Below, one piece after another: positions 26,602-35,336 of a DNA stretch of 64,000 nt. Source of the DNA: Bog-756 sp043784065 (GTDB lineage Bacteria > Actinomycetota > Acidimicrobiia > Acidimicrobiales > RAAP-2). The number at the start of each line of letters is the position of its first letter. Position 1 is the stretch's first letter. Under the pieces are notes generated by a model that had not been told where the DNA came from, ran no database searches, and was given only the letters and a program-made list of their open reading frames with translations. Made by a program: the position numbers and the translations under genes. The stretch covers positions 1 to 64,000 of the forward strand of contig JAYVYR010000002.1 of the NCBI GenBank assembly GCA_043784065.1, read 5' to 3'.

Positions 26602-27000
26602 TCAGCTGCCGTAGAGGGCGCGCGGGTCGTCAGTGGACACGATGTCCTTACCCAGCGGGGCGAGAGCCGCGGCCGCCAACTTGAAGTCGGCGATACCCAA
26701 GGGGATGCCGATAACGGTGATGCAGAGCAGCACGCCGGTCACGACGTGGGCGATAGCCATCCAGAGTCCCGCCAGCAGAAACCACAGCACGTTCCCGATG
26801 AACGACCCGGTGCCGGCATCGGGCTTCGGGACGAGCGTCCGACCGAACGGCCACAGGGTGAAGGCGGCCAAGCGGAAACTGGCGATCCCGAACGGAATGG
26901 TGATAACCAGCACGCACATGATGATCCCGGCCACCGTATAGCCGACAGCCAGCCAGAATCCGCACAGCACCAACCAAACGATATTGAGGATCGTCTTCAT
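26602..27000 (-). CDS. YccF domain-containing inner membrane protein
   Basis: A 132-residue membrane protein made of two YccF (DUF307) repeats: ILNIVWLVLCGFWLAVGY with ITIPFGIASFRLAAFTLWPFG, and NVLWFLLAGLWMAIAHVV with IGIPLGIADFKLAAAALAPLG. Four membrane spans are expected. ATG 27000 (MKTILNIVW) is the family start. Its function is unknown. It lies downstream of mrp on the same strand with a 50-base gap. Confidence 0.92.
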   Translation of the reverse strand: MKTILNIVWLVLCGFWLAVGYTVAGIIMCVLVITIPFGIASFRLAAFTLWPFGRTLVPKPDAGTGSFIGNVLWFLLAGLWMAIAHVVTGVLLCITVIGIPLGIADFKLAAAALAPLGKDIVSTDDPRALYGS

Positions 27001-27050
27001 GTCCCCAGCATGACATCGCAATCGACCGGTGGGGACTCCCGCCAGGGCAC

Positions 27051-28229
27051 CTAGCGGACGGTGAGCTCCCGGCGGTAGACGCGGGCGGGCCCGAGGGAGG
27101 CGATGGTCGATGCAAGCTCGACGAAGATGCCTGCTGCCTCGCCATCAGGATCGGCGATCACCACGGGAACGCCGTCGTCACCCCCCTGGCGGAGGGCCGG
27201 CACCAGCGGGATCTTGCCCAGCAGCGGCACGCCCAGATCGTCGGACAACTGCTGGCCGCCACCCGCTCCGAACAGCTCGTAGCGGGTGCCGTCATCGCCG
27301 GTAAACCAACTCATGTTCTCGATCACGCCGCGCACGGCCAACTTCAGCTTGCGGGCTGCATAGGCCGAGCGCTGGGCTACCCGCTGGGCGGCAGGCTGGG
27401 GGGTGGTGACCACAAAGACCTCAGTCTTCGTCAGGTATTGGCCGAGTGAGAGGGTGACGTCGCCGGTGCCCGGGGGCATATCGATCAACAGGAAATCGGG
27501 CTCACCCCAGTAGGCGTCGACCAGGAACTGCTCGAGCGCCTTGTGGAGCATCGGACCGCGCCAGATCACCGGCGTGTCATCGGCCACGAAGAAGCCCATC
27601 GACAGACACCGCACGCCGTTGGCCGAGGGCGGAACGACCAGATCGCCGATGATCATCGGGTCGGACGTGATGCCCAACATCTTGGGAACCGAGAAGCCGT
27701 AGACATCGGCGTCCAGAATGCCCACGTCGTAGCCGGCCCGGGCCAAGGACACCGCCAGGTTGACGGTCACGGAGGACTTGCCGACCCCGCCCTTGCCCGA
27801 CGAGATGCCGAGCACCCGGGTCTTCGACCGAGGCTCCATGAACTTGTTGGGCCGGCCCTCCTCGTGGCCGAGGGCGCCACCCTGATCGTGATCGTGCCCG
27901 TGGCCATCGTCGGCGGCGTGCATCGTCCCACCGTCGACGGCATCACCCCGCAGAAGCATCCGCAGGTAGGCCCGGGTCGCCTCGTCCATCACCGCGGTGT
28001 CGACCAGGACCTCGTCAACCCCGTCGATGCGGGCGGCAGCGGCCCGGACGCGGTCGACCAACTCATCCACCTGGGGGTAGGTGGCCACCGGCAGGAGCAG
28101 TTCGACCGTGGCCTTCTTGCGCTTACAGCGGACCCCGCCCACCATGCCCAGCTCCCCCAGCGGGCGCCGCAGCTCGGGGTCGTCCACATGGGCAACCGCC
28201 GCTGTGAGCTGGGACTCGTCGATGGACAT
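27051..28229 (-). CDS. Mrp/ApbC/NBP35-family iron-sulfur carrier ATPase
   Basis: A 392-residue protein with an N-terminal MIP18-like domain (residues 1-95, DDPELRRPLGELGMV) and a P-loop ATPase domain: GISSGKGGVGKSSVTVNLAV (deviant Walker A), ILDADVYGFSVPKMLG, LIDMPPGTGDVTLSLGQ and VTTPQPAAQRVAQRSAYAA. The linker near 105-125 is His-rich (DDGHGHDHDQGG). The CPxC pair often found after ENMS in cluster-carrying members is absent here (ENMSWFTGDDGTRYELFG). It assembles or carries Fe-S clusters. AGGAG lies six bases before the ATG. It diverges from a SufR-like regulator and a cysteine desulfurase, reinforcing the Fe-S role. Confidence 0.93.
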   Translation of the reverse strand: MSIDESQLTAAVAHVDDPELRRPLGELGMVGGVRCKRKKATVELLLPVATYPQVDELVDRVRAAAARIDGVDEVLVDTAVMDEATRAYLRMLLRGDAVDGGTMHAADDGHGHDHDQGGALGHEEGRPNKFMEPRSKTRVLGISSGKGGVGKSSVTVNLAVSLARAGYDVGILDADVYGFSVPKMLGITSDPMIIGDLVVPPSANGVRCLSMGFFVADDTPVIWRGPMLHKALEQFLVDAYWGEPDFLLIDMPPGTGDVTLSLGQYLTKTEVFVVTTPQPAAQRVAQRSAYAARKLKLAVRGVIENMSWFTGDDGTRYELFGAGGGQQLSDDLGVPLLGKIPLVPALRQGGDDGVPVVIADPDGEAAGIFVELASTIASLGPARVYRRELTVR

Positions 28230-28263
28230 AGAGGTTCTCCTGAGGGGAAATCGGTGTCACAGG

Positions 28264-28269
28264 TAGACT
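28264..28269 (+). promoter_or_regulatory. Leaderless -10 box of the SufR-like gene
   Basis: TAGACT, seven bases before GTG 28277, in the 47-base gap shared with divergent mrp. An autoregulating SufR-like protein could control both genes from here (inference). Confidence 0.6.
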
Positions 28270-28276
28270 AGGGGAC

Positions 28277-29023
28277 GTGCAGCCCGACCCGGACAGCCAA
28301 ATGGCCCTTGCCCCGTCGGACGCCGACGCCCAGTTCGCTGCGGCGGTGACCGCCGTCACCTCGGCGTTCGGCGATCCCACCCGCCGCGAGATCTACCTGT
28401 TCGTGCGGGCGAATCCCGGCGCCACCGCCACCGAAGTGGCGTCCCGTTTCTCCCTCCATCCGAACGTCGCCCGCCACCATCTCGAGCGTCTGGCCGCCGG
28501 TGGCTACGTCGACGTCACCATGGAGCGGGCCGACGGTGGCGGCGCGGGCCGGCCCTCCAAGCGGTTCCGGGCCATCGGACAAGATCCCACCCTCGACCTG
28601 CTCACCCGCCGCGACGACCTGCTGGTCCTTTTGCTCCAAGAAGCCCTTCAGATGCTCGGGCCGCAGGCCGCCGAGGGCATGGCCGAGCGGGTGGGAGAAG
28701 AGTACGGCCGCCAGCTGGCCGGGCAGATGTCACCCGGGGACGGCCAGCGGTCCTTGCGGACGGCCATGCACGCCATCGCCGACACCCTGACCGCCCACGG
28801 GTTCGCCGCCCATGCCGAGGACCAGGGAACAGCCACCGCCGTAGTAGCCGACAACTGTCCGTTCGGCGACGCGGCATCGCAGTACCCGGTACTTTGCGCC
28901 GTCGACCGAGGCATGGTCAATGGTCTGCTGGCCGGGTTGTGCGGCGATGACCCGGGTGCTGTGCCGGTGGTCCTGTCGTCATCCCGAGCCCGGGGCGACG
29001 ACGCCTGCAGCGCTGTGGTCTGA
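28277..29023 (+). CDS. SufR-like iron-sulfur sensing HTH regulator
   Basis: A 248-residue regulator. The N-terminal winged helix is ArsR/DeoR-like: FGDPTRREIYLFVRANPG, ATEVASRFSLHPNVARHHLERL, then GRPSKRFRA in the wing. The C-terminal domain ends with four cysteines at about 194, 207, 222 and 244, spaced CX12CX14CX21C; cyanobacterial SufR uses CX12CX13CX14C to hold a regulatory 4Fe-4S cluster. The genes on both sides (cysteine desulfurase downstream, Mrp divergent) are Fe-S biogenesis functions, which supports Fe-S sensing. The cysteine desulfurase GTG lies ten bases downstream. Confidence 0.85.
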   Translation: MQPDPDSQMALAPSDADAQFAAAVTAVTSAFGDPTRREIYLFVRANPGATATEVASRFSLHPNVARHHLERLAAGGYVDVTMERADGGGAGRPSKRFRAIGQDPTLDLLTRRDDLLVLLLQEALQMLGPQAAEGMAERVGEEYGRQLAGQMSPGDGQRSLRTAMHAIADTLTAHGFAAHAEDQGTATAVVADNCPFGDAASQYPVLCAVDRGMVNGLLAGLCGDDPGAVPVVLSSSRARGDDACSAVV

Positions 29024-29033
29024 CCCGGCTCCC

Positions 29034-30182
29034 GTGGCCCGCCACTACCTCGACCACGCCTCCACTACCCCGCTCCGCCCCGAAGCACGGGCTGCCATGG
29101 CCGAGTGGGACGCTCTCGGCGTGACCGCCGACCCCGGCCGGGTTCACACCGAGGGCCGCATCGTTCGGGCCGCCCTCGAAGACGCTCGTGACCAGGTGGC
29201 CGCCCTGTTCGGTGTCCGGCCCCGCCAGGTGATCTTGACGTCGGGCGCCACCGAGGCGGTCAACTCGGCCGTGTGGGGCATTCTCACCCACGACCGAGGC
29301 GCACCAGTGGCCTGTGCCGCCGTGGAGCACTCGGCTGTGCGTGACGCGTCGGCCCGACTGGGCACAATCGTCGACATCGCCGTCGATGGAGTCGGGCGTA
29401 TCACCGGGGAAGCCGTCGAGGAAGCGATCGGTCGCTGCCAATCGGAGCACGGCCGCCGGCCGGCGTTGGTGCACTGCCAGTCGGCCAACCACGAAGTCGG
29501 CACCATCCAGAACGTCGACGACGTGATCCAGGTGTGTGGCCGTCACGGTATTCCCGTCCACGTGGACGCTGTGGCCGCAGCCGGGCACGTCCCCCTCGAC
29601 GCCGAGGGGGACGGTGCCGATCTGGTGTCGGTGTCGTCCCACAAATTGGGCGGTCCGGCCGGCATGGGCGCACTGATCCTGAAACGCGGCCTGCGGATCG
29701 AATCACTGCTGGTCGGGGGCGAGCAGGAGCGAGGCCGCCGGGCTGGGTTCGAGGACGTTGCCGGCGCCATAGGGTTCGGCGCGGCGGCCGCAGCCTTGGG
29801 GGAGCCGGGTCGGATCGACGTCGAGGCGACTGGCGCCCGCCGACACACCGACCGACTGCTGGACGCAGGCACGGCCGTTGCCGGCGTCCTTCCCTACGGC
29901 GACATTCACCGGCGCGTGCCCCACATCCTGTGCCTGGGGGTCGAGGGCGTGGAGGCCGAGCCGGTGCTGCTCGGTCTCGACCAGGCCGATGTGGCCGTCC
30001 ATTCCGGTTCGTCATGCTCGTCGGAGTCCCTCGAGCCCTCACCTGTGCTCGAGGCCATGGGCGTGGACGGCGACCGGTCGTTGCGCCTGTCGGTCGGGTG
30101 GTCGACCACTGAAGCCGACGTCGAGGCCTTCGCCGATGCGTTCGCCGGGGTCGTCAGCCGCTTGCGCGATTTGCGCTCCTGA
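29034..30182 (+). CDS. Cysteine desulfurase (NifS/IscS-like)
   Basis: A 382-residue PLP-dependent desulfurase that releases sulfur from cysteine as enzyme-bound persulfide. YLDHASTTPLRPEA is the N-terminal signature; SATE-like TSGATEAVNSAVWG, HVDAVAAAGHVPLD and SVSSHKLGGPAGMGAL (PLP lysine) are present; SGSSCSSESLEPSPVLEAMG carries the catalytic cysteine in a short loop. GTG 29034 begins ARHYLDHAS, the family start; the longer frame to 28920 overlaps the regulator. Operon with the SufR-like gene. No IscU/SufU scaffold is in the window. Confidence 0.93.
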   Translation: MARHYLDHASTTPLRPEARAAMAEWDALGVTADPGRVHTEGRIVRAALEDARDQVAALFGVRPRQVILTSGATEAVNSAVWGILTHDRGAPVACAAVEHSAVRDASARLGTIVDIAVDGVGRITGEAVEEAIGRCQSEHGRRPALVHCQSANHEVGTIQNVDDVIQVCGRHGIPVHVDAVAAAGHVPLDAEGDGADLVSVSSHKLGGPAGMGALILKRGLRIESLLVGGEQERGRRAGFEDVAGAIGFGAAAAALGEPGRIDVEATGARRHTDRLLDAGTAVAGVLPYGDIHRRVPHILCLGVEGVEAEPVLLGLDQADVAVHSGSSCSSESLEPSPVLEAMGVDGDRSLRLSVGWSTTEADVEAFADAFAGVVSRLRDLRS

Positions 30183-30253
30183 TCAGCCACCGGCCCACCC
30201 CCGACGCACATTCCGGCGTGGCTCTGTTCTTCCCATTCGACCGACGCCGCCGA

Positions 30254-30259
30254 TAGGTT
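30254..30259 (+). promoter_or_regulatory. Leaderless -10 box of the quinone oxidoreductase gene
   Basis: TAGGTT, seven bases before ATG 30267; it favours the ATG over TTG 30258. Confidence 0.6.
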
Positions 30260-30266
30260 GACCTCC

Positions 30267-31238
30267 ATGCGCGCCGTCGTCTGCAACCAACTGGGTCCTC
30301 TCGACACCTTGGCAGTGGAGGACCGGCCCACCCCCGACCCGGCCGAGGGGATGGTGGTCATCGACGTGGCCGCCGCCGGGGTGAACTTCGTCGACGGCCT
30401 GATCTGCCAGGGCAGGTATCAGTTGAAGCCGCCCACCCCGTTCGTCCCGGGCAGCGAGGTGGCCGGAACCATTGCCGCAGTAGGTCCGGGCGTGACGGGT
30501 TGGTCAGTGGGCGACCGGGTGCTGGTCTTCTGCGGATTCGGCGGGTTCGCCACCCAGGTGGTGGCCCCGGCCCTGTCACTGGTGGCAGCGCCGGACTCCA
30601 TCGATCTGGCCCAGGCGGCTGCCCTCATCCAGAGCTACTGCACCATGCTCTTCACGCTTACCCGGAGGACGACGGTGGCCCCGGGCGAGTGGGTGCTGGT
30701 GCTGGGCGCCGGCGGTGGCATCGGCCTGGCCGCCATCGACGTGGCCACGGCACTCGGCGCTCACGTCATCGCCGCCGCGTCGACGGCGGAGAAGTTGGAG
30801 GCTGCCGAGGCCATGGGAGCCGAGGCCACCATCGCCTACGAGACCGAGGACCTTAAGTCCCGGGCCCGCCAGCTGTCCGGCGGCGGCGTCGACGTAGTGG
30901 TCGATCCCGTAGGCGGACAGCACGCTGAGCCGGCACTGCGAGCCACCCGCCACCTCGGGCGGTTCTGCGTAATCGGCTTCGCGTCCGGGCCCATCCCCTC
31001 GATCCCCATCAATCAGGTGCTGCTCAACAACCGCACATTGGTCGGTGTCGATTGGGGCGGGTGGACGTTCAAGGACCCGTTCGGCAACCGGGCCCTGATC
31101 GACGAACTGATGGGGATGGTGGCGGACGGTCGACTCCACCCGACCGTGCCCACCAAGCGGCCGCTGGCCGAGGCCGCCGACGTGATGACCGGTCTCATCG
31201 ACCGCACCGTGATCGGCAAGGTCGTACTCGTGCCCTGA
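30267..31238 (+). CDS. NADPH:quinone oxidoreductase family protein (zinc-free MDR)
   Basis: A 323-residue medium-chain dehydrogenase/reductase. GroES-like N-terminal domain (MRAVVCNQLGPLDTLAVEDR; AAAGVNFVDGLICQGRYQ; PGSEVAGTIAAVGPGVTGW), then a Rossmann domain with VLVLGAGGGIGLAAIDVATALGAHVIA. The cysteine and histidine ligands of zinc alcohol dehydrogenases are missing, as in QOR-type enzymes. It reduces quinones or enoyl substrates with NADPH; the substrate is unknown. Start ATG 30267 follows a TAGGTT box by seven bases. It converges on the ccm operon. Confidence 0.93.
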   Translation: MRAVVCNQLGPLDTLAVEDRPTPDPAEGMVVIDVAAAGVNFVDGLICQGRYQLKPPTPFVPGSEVAGTIAAVGPGVTGWSVGDRVLVFCGFGGFATQVVAPALSLVAAPDSIDLAQAAALIQSYCTMLFTLTRRTTVAPGEWVLVLGAGGGIGLAAIDVATALGAHVIAAASTAEKLEAAEAMGAEATIAYETEDLKSRARQLSGGGVDVVVDPVGGQHAEPALRATRHLGRFCVIGFASGPIPSIPINQVLLNNRTLVGVDWGGWTFKDPFGNRALIDELMGMVADGRLHPTVPTKRPLAEAADVMTGLIDRTVIGKVVLVP

Positions 31239-31287
31239 TGTCGATGGCCAGACAACGGAGACTTGAAATCGAATCCGGTCAGCTTGG

Positions 31288-32613
31288 TCAGGCGGACGGA
31301 ACACTGGAAGGGAACGGTCTACCGGCTGTCGAATAGGCCTGGCGGAGGACGGAAGCGGCCTGAGACACCACGGCAACCGGCGGCTTGGACGCCAGGAACA
31401 GGGTGAACTGGTCAACAGCACCGGAGGCATTTGCCTCCTGTTGGAGCATAAATGTGCCCAGGTAGAGGTGAGCAGCGTAGTCACCAGGGTTCAAGGTGGC
31501 GGCCTGATTCAGTTTCACGCGGGCGTCGCTGATCAGCGACGTGCTGGCTCCCTGCCGCCCGATCCGGTACTCCAGCCAGCCAAGCTGTGCGAGGGCTACC
31601 TCGTTGGCCGGATGGGAGGTGAGGATGGTCTGGTAGAGCTGGGCGGCCTGACCCAGCTGCCCTTGATTCTCGACGGCGGCGGCCTGATCGAGCGAGCGCG
31701 CCATCTGTTGACTTGGACTCAGGCTCACCGAGCCGGTGGCCGTCTGGCCGGGCAGGCGGGAGTGGGCGAACAGGGGGACGGCCATCGCCAGCGCGACCAC
31801 GAAACAGCCGATCGACCCGATCAGGAACCACCGATTCCGGCCATGCCGACGGGAAGCGGTCTGCGTCATTGCGGCTACGGGGGATCCCGGTCCGGCGGCC
31901 GCATCGTCGACGGCCTCGGCCGTCCATTTGGCCGTGGAGCCGGCAGCAGAGGCCGTTGTGACCGCAGGCTTCATGGCCGTGGCGGCAGTCGTGGCGGCCG
32001 TGGTGGTTGGCCTAGTGGCCGTCGCTGGTCCAAGTGCGGCCAGGCGGACCAGGTCACGCTGGCGCAGCACCAGGTAGTCACCATCCTCCAGGTCGCCGGC
32101 CAGGTACTCGGCGTCGGCGTCGGCCAATGAACTGGTGAGGAACTGCCGGCGCTCGTCGAGGGCCACAGGATCGACCACCCGACCCCGCACGTCGGCGTCG
32201 AGGTCACCGGTCCCGCGCCGGCGCCGTTGGACCAGCACCACTACAAGGGCAGCCAGACCGGCAAGCCCGCCAGCGATGGGCAGCACCCAGACCAGGGCCG
32301 ACCAACCACTGGTCGACGGATCGAGGACGATGGCCGAGCCGTAGCGGGCGACGAGGTAGTCCTTGATCTGCTGGTCGCTCTTCCCCTGGTCGACCAGGTG
32401 CGCCACTGTTGCCCGCACCGTGATGGCGGTCGGCGCGCTCGATACACCGACCGACAGATCCTCACAGCTCGGGCACCGGATCACCGCCTCTACCGAGGCG
32501 GCCCGCTGGGCGTTGGTCGGAGGGGTGGACGAGAAGACGCCATTACCGACCAGCAGGGCGACCACCAGGACCACCCCCAGCAGCGTCCACAGAGGAAACT
32601 GCCGGGACCTCAT
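31288..32613 (-). CDS. CcmH-CcmI fusion, cytochrome c maturation
   Basis: A 441-residue fusion. Residues 1-140 are a CcmH/CycL domain: signal/anchor span (LWTLLGVVLVVALLVGNGVF), the redox pair RCPSC (C47, C50), VAHLVDQGKSDQQIKDYLVARYG and a second span. Residues 150-200 and 265-441 are CcmI-like: DERRQFLTSSLADADAEYLAGDLEDGDY, a further span (FLIGSIGCFVVALAMAVPL) and TPR-like helices (QLYQTILTSHPANEVALAQL; NPGDYAAHLYLG). An Ala/Thr-rich linker joins them. CcmH reduces apocytochrome and CcmI chaperones it. Last gene of the operon; its start overlaps ccmG by four bases. Confidence 0.88.
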   Translation of the reverse strand: MRSRQFPLWTLLGVVLVVALLVGNGVFSSTPPTNAQRAASVEAVIRCPSCEDLSVGVSSAPTAITVRATVAHLVDQGKSDQQIKDYLVARYGSAIVLDPSTSGWSALVWVLPIAGGLAGLAALVVVLVQRRRRGTGDLDADVRGRVVDPVALDERRQFLTSSLADADAEYLAGDLEDGDYLVLRQRDLVRLAALGPATATRPTTTAATTAATAMKPAVTTASAAGSTAKWTAEAVDDAAAGPGSPVAAMTQTASRRHGRNRWFLIGSIGCFVVALAMAVPLFAHSRLPGQTATGSVSLSPSQQMARSLDQAAAVENQGQLGQAAQLYQTILTSHPANEVALAQLGWLEYRIGRQGASTSLISDARVKLNQAATLNPGDYAAHLYLGTFMLQQEANASGAVDQFTLFLASKPPVAVVSQAASVLRQAYSTAGRPFPSSVPSA

Positions 32614-33206
32614 GCTCCTGCCGTCTTGGCCCGAGCGATCAACTGGTTGAGGTCGGTAGCCGTCACCGGGGCCACGATGTAGGCCACCACCCGGCCGTCA
32701 GGGGCGATCAGGAAGGTCGAGGGAGGGGCCCGGACCCCGAAGCTGAGAGCCAGGGCGCCTGCCGGATCGGTCAGCGTCGGCCAGGTCGCACCCAGGGTCG
32801 CCTGGTACGAGCGGGCGACCGAGCTGGTGTCGTCGAAGACCACGCTGACCATCCGAGCGTCACCCGACTGGCTGTGCTGGAAGGCGAACTTCACCAGCTC
32901 GGGCCCTTCGGTCTGACATGGCGTACACCAGCTGGCGAAGAAGTTGACCACTACGAAGCTGCCCGATGGACGAGGCAGAACGAAAGTCGAGCCGTCGACC
33001 GTCGTTCCGCCAACGGCGGGAACCGGTTTGCCGACCAACGGGCTCTGCACCTCGACCACGGCAGCGGGTGGACGCGTCGCCAGCACGGCGATCAGTCCGG
33101 CGGCAACCACGAGGACGGTCAGCGCTACCCAGCGGGCCGTGTGACGGGTCTGCTGCGAGGGCGCGCCGGAGGCCGGTGCCAACGCTGGAGCCGCGACGTC
33201 AGTCAC
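32610..33206 (-). CDS. ccmG: Membrane-anchored thiol:disulfide oxidoreductase CcmG/DsbE
   Basis: A 198-residue protein with one N-terminal membrane anchor (VALTVLVVAAGLIAVLA, residues 28-44) and an extracytoplasmic thioredoxin domain: FVVVNFFASWCTPCQTEGPELV with the redox pair C94-C97, and the cis-proline segment RAPPSTFLIAPDG. In System I it keeps apocytochrome c thiols reduced, taking electrons from CcdA, which is encoded at the head of this operon. It overlaps ccmF by four bases upstream and ccmH/I by four downstream. Confidence 0.92.
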   Translation of the reverse strand: MTDVAAPALAPASGAPSQQTRHTARWVALTVLVVAAGLIAVLATRPPAAVVEVQSPLVGKPVPAVGGTTVDGSTFVLPRPSGSFVVVNFFASWCTPCQTEGPELVKFAFQHSQSGDARMVSVVFDDTSSVARSYQATLGATWPTLTDPAGALALSFGVRAPPSTFLIAPDGRVVAYIVAPVTATDLNQLIARAKTAGA

Positions 33207-35296
33207 GGGGCCTCCCCCGCCCCGACAGGCAGGCGTAGAGCCGGCCGGGAGGCTGTCGGGACCACTTCAAGTTCAGATTCGACATGCGGCTCGACGGGCG
33301 GTGCGGCGCCCGCCACCGGGGCCGACACCGGGTCGGTGGGACGGCGACGCTTGCCGGGGATGGCCGACAGGATCGACCCCACCACGATCAGTGCCCCGCC
33401 GATCCACAGCCACATGACCATGGGTTGGACGACCACGCCGAAGGTCCAGGCCCCTCCGTGGTCGGGGATCGAGTTGATGGTCAGGTAGACGTCGGAGGTG
33501 ATGCTCGAGTCGACCGCAGGGGTGCCGACGGGCTGGGTACCCCTCCCGAACCGGCTGATGGCCGGCGTGAATACGGCCCCGCCATCGACCCGGAGCAGGG
33601 CCTGCTGGCTGACGTGCGAAGGGGTCCGGATGACCCGGGTGCCGACGAACTCGACGGTGTGACCGGCGAACCTACCGGTCTGGCCGTGGGCGAGCACCAC
33701 TGTGCCCCGCTGGCCGAACGCGGTGGCCGCCGTGAGACCTACGGCGAGCACGACCACGCCGATATGGACGATCATCCCGCCATTGGCGCGGCCCACCAGC
33801 CCGCGCCACCCGGCCAGCGCCGCCCGGGCCGGCGAAACACCGGCCAGGCGGGCCGAACGCCAGGCGCCCCGGACCGACAGCACCAGGGCCCGACCGGCTG
33901 ACGCGGCGGCGAAGGCGCCGAGCCCGAAGGCGAGCAGCGGCTCGATGCCGGTGATGCCGGCAAGCACGCAGCCCACCACTACGGCCACGCCGATACTGGC
34001 GGGCACGGCCAGGCGGCCCCTCATCACGGCGGCCGAGGATTTGCGCCACGGCAGAGCGGGAGCGACGGCCATCAAGAACAGCAGCCCGAGGCCGACGGGG
34101 ATGACAAGCCGGTTGAAGTACGGGGCGCCGACCGACACCTGGGCACCACTGTTGAGCGCCTCGTAGAGGAGAGGGAAGACGGTGCCGAGGAGCACGATGA
34201 AGGCGAACAGGACGAAGAAGAGGTTGTTGGCCAGGAACGCCCCTTCACGGCTCACGACTGAGTCGATCCCGCCACCCGAGCGCAACCGGTCGCCTCGCCA
34301 GGCGATGAGACCGACACCGACCACGATGACGAGGCCGAAGAAGCCGAGGAGCAGTGGCCCGATCGACGAGGTGGAGAATGAGTGGACCGACTGGATCACA
34401 CCGGAACGGGTCAGGAATGTGCCGAGGATGGTGAGGCTGAACGTGGCGATGACCAGCGAAAGGTTCCACACCCGCAGCAGGCCCCGCCGCTGCTGGACCA
34501 TGACGGAATGGAGGTAGGCGGTGCCCACCAGCCAGGGCAGCAACGAGGCGTTCTCCACCGGATCCCATGCCCAGAATCCGCCCCATCCGAGCACCTGGTA
34601 AGACCACCATGCACCCAAGACGATGCCGATGGTCAAGAAGGTCCAGGCGAACAGGGTCCACCGTCGGATCTCCCCCTGCCAGTCCGCGTCGACCCGTCCG
34701 GTGACCAACGAGGCCACGGCGAACGCGAACGGGAGCGTGAACCCGACCAGCCCCAGGTAGAGCATGGGCGGATGAAACAGAACCAGTGGATTGTCCTGGA
34801 GAAGGACGTTAGGACCGAGTCCGTCGGGTGGGATCGCCCCCGACACGTGAGCGAACGGGTCGGCCGGCCCGAGCATCAGCCCGAAGAAGAACGCGCACAC
34901 CACATACATGACCAGCGTCGCCCAGGCCACCAGTTGGTCGTCGGCTTTGGCCCGGAAGCGCCAGACCATGGCGGTCACGTAGATCCCGAGGGTGATTCCC
35001 CACAGCAGGATCGAGCCGGCCAGGGCCGACCACATGCCGGTGATCGAGTAGATGAGCGGAGTCGATCGACTGTTGTTGTCAGCCACATAGGAGAGGGAGA
35101 AATCATGGGTGATCAGCGACCGCTGCATGGCGGCTACGGCCACGACCCCACCCAGCAGGATGATCGGCGCGTAGAGCCGGCCGCCCCGCAGCTGGCCCGG
35201 GCGCCTGCGCACCAGTCCGACGACCAGCACCACGATCCCGACGACGGCAGCCGCGAAACCGAGCAGGACACCGGTGTGTCCGAGGGTGCCGTTCAT
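33203..35296 (-). CDS. ccmF: Cytochrome c heme lyase subunit CcmF
   Basis: A 697-residue polytopic protein with about 15 spans. The heme-handling tryptophan-rich WWD motif is GWGGFWAWDPVENASLLPWL near residues 230-250. Other family segments are FSLSYVADNNSR, LYLGLVGFTLPFAFAVASL, SVMVQQRRGLLRVWN, and TFLTRSGVIQSVHSF. It joins heme to apocytochrome c with CcmH and CcmI. The periplasmic loop near 570-640 (VVLAHGQTG; VYLTINSIPDHGG) is also typical. The 40-base gap to ccmE shows no feature. Size equals the family's. Confidence 0.96.
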   Translation of the reverse strand: MNGTLGHTGVLLGFAAAVVGIVVLVVGLVRRRPGQLRGGRLYAPIILLGGVVAVAAMQRSLITHDFSLSYVADNNSRSTPLIYSITGMWSALAGSILLWGITLGIYVTAMVWRFRAKADDQLVAWATLVMYVVCAFFFGLMLGPADPFAHVSGAIPPDGLGPNVLLQDNPLVLFHPPMLYLGLVGFTLPFAFAVASLVTGRVDADWQGEIRRWTLFAWTFLTIGIVLGAWWSYQVLGWGGFWAWDPVENASLLPWLVGTAYLHSVMVQQRRGLLRVWNLSLVIATFSLTILGTFLTRSGVIQSVHSFSTSSIGPLLLGFFGLVIVVGVGLIAWRGDRLRSGGGIDSVVSREGAFLANNLFFVLFAFIVLLGTVFPLLYEALNSGAQVSVGAPYFNRLVIPVGLGLLFLMAVAPALPWRKSSAAVMRGRLAVPASIGVAVVVGCVLAGITGIEPLLAFGLGAFAAASAGRALVLSVRGAWRSARLAGVSPARAALAGWRGLVGRANGGMIVHIGVVVLAVGLTAATAFGQRGTVVLAHGQTGRFAGHTVEFVGTRVIRTPSHVSQQALLRVDGGAVFTPAISRFGRGTQPVGTPAVDSSITSDVYLTINSIPDHGGAWTFGVVVQPMVMWLWIGGALIVVGSILSAIPGKRRRPTDPVSAPVAGAAPPVEPHVESELEVVPTASRPALRLPVGAGEAP

Positions 35297-35336
35297 TGCG
35301 GACCGGGACCGGTGGCGAGGTGGAGCGGGTTGATCG

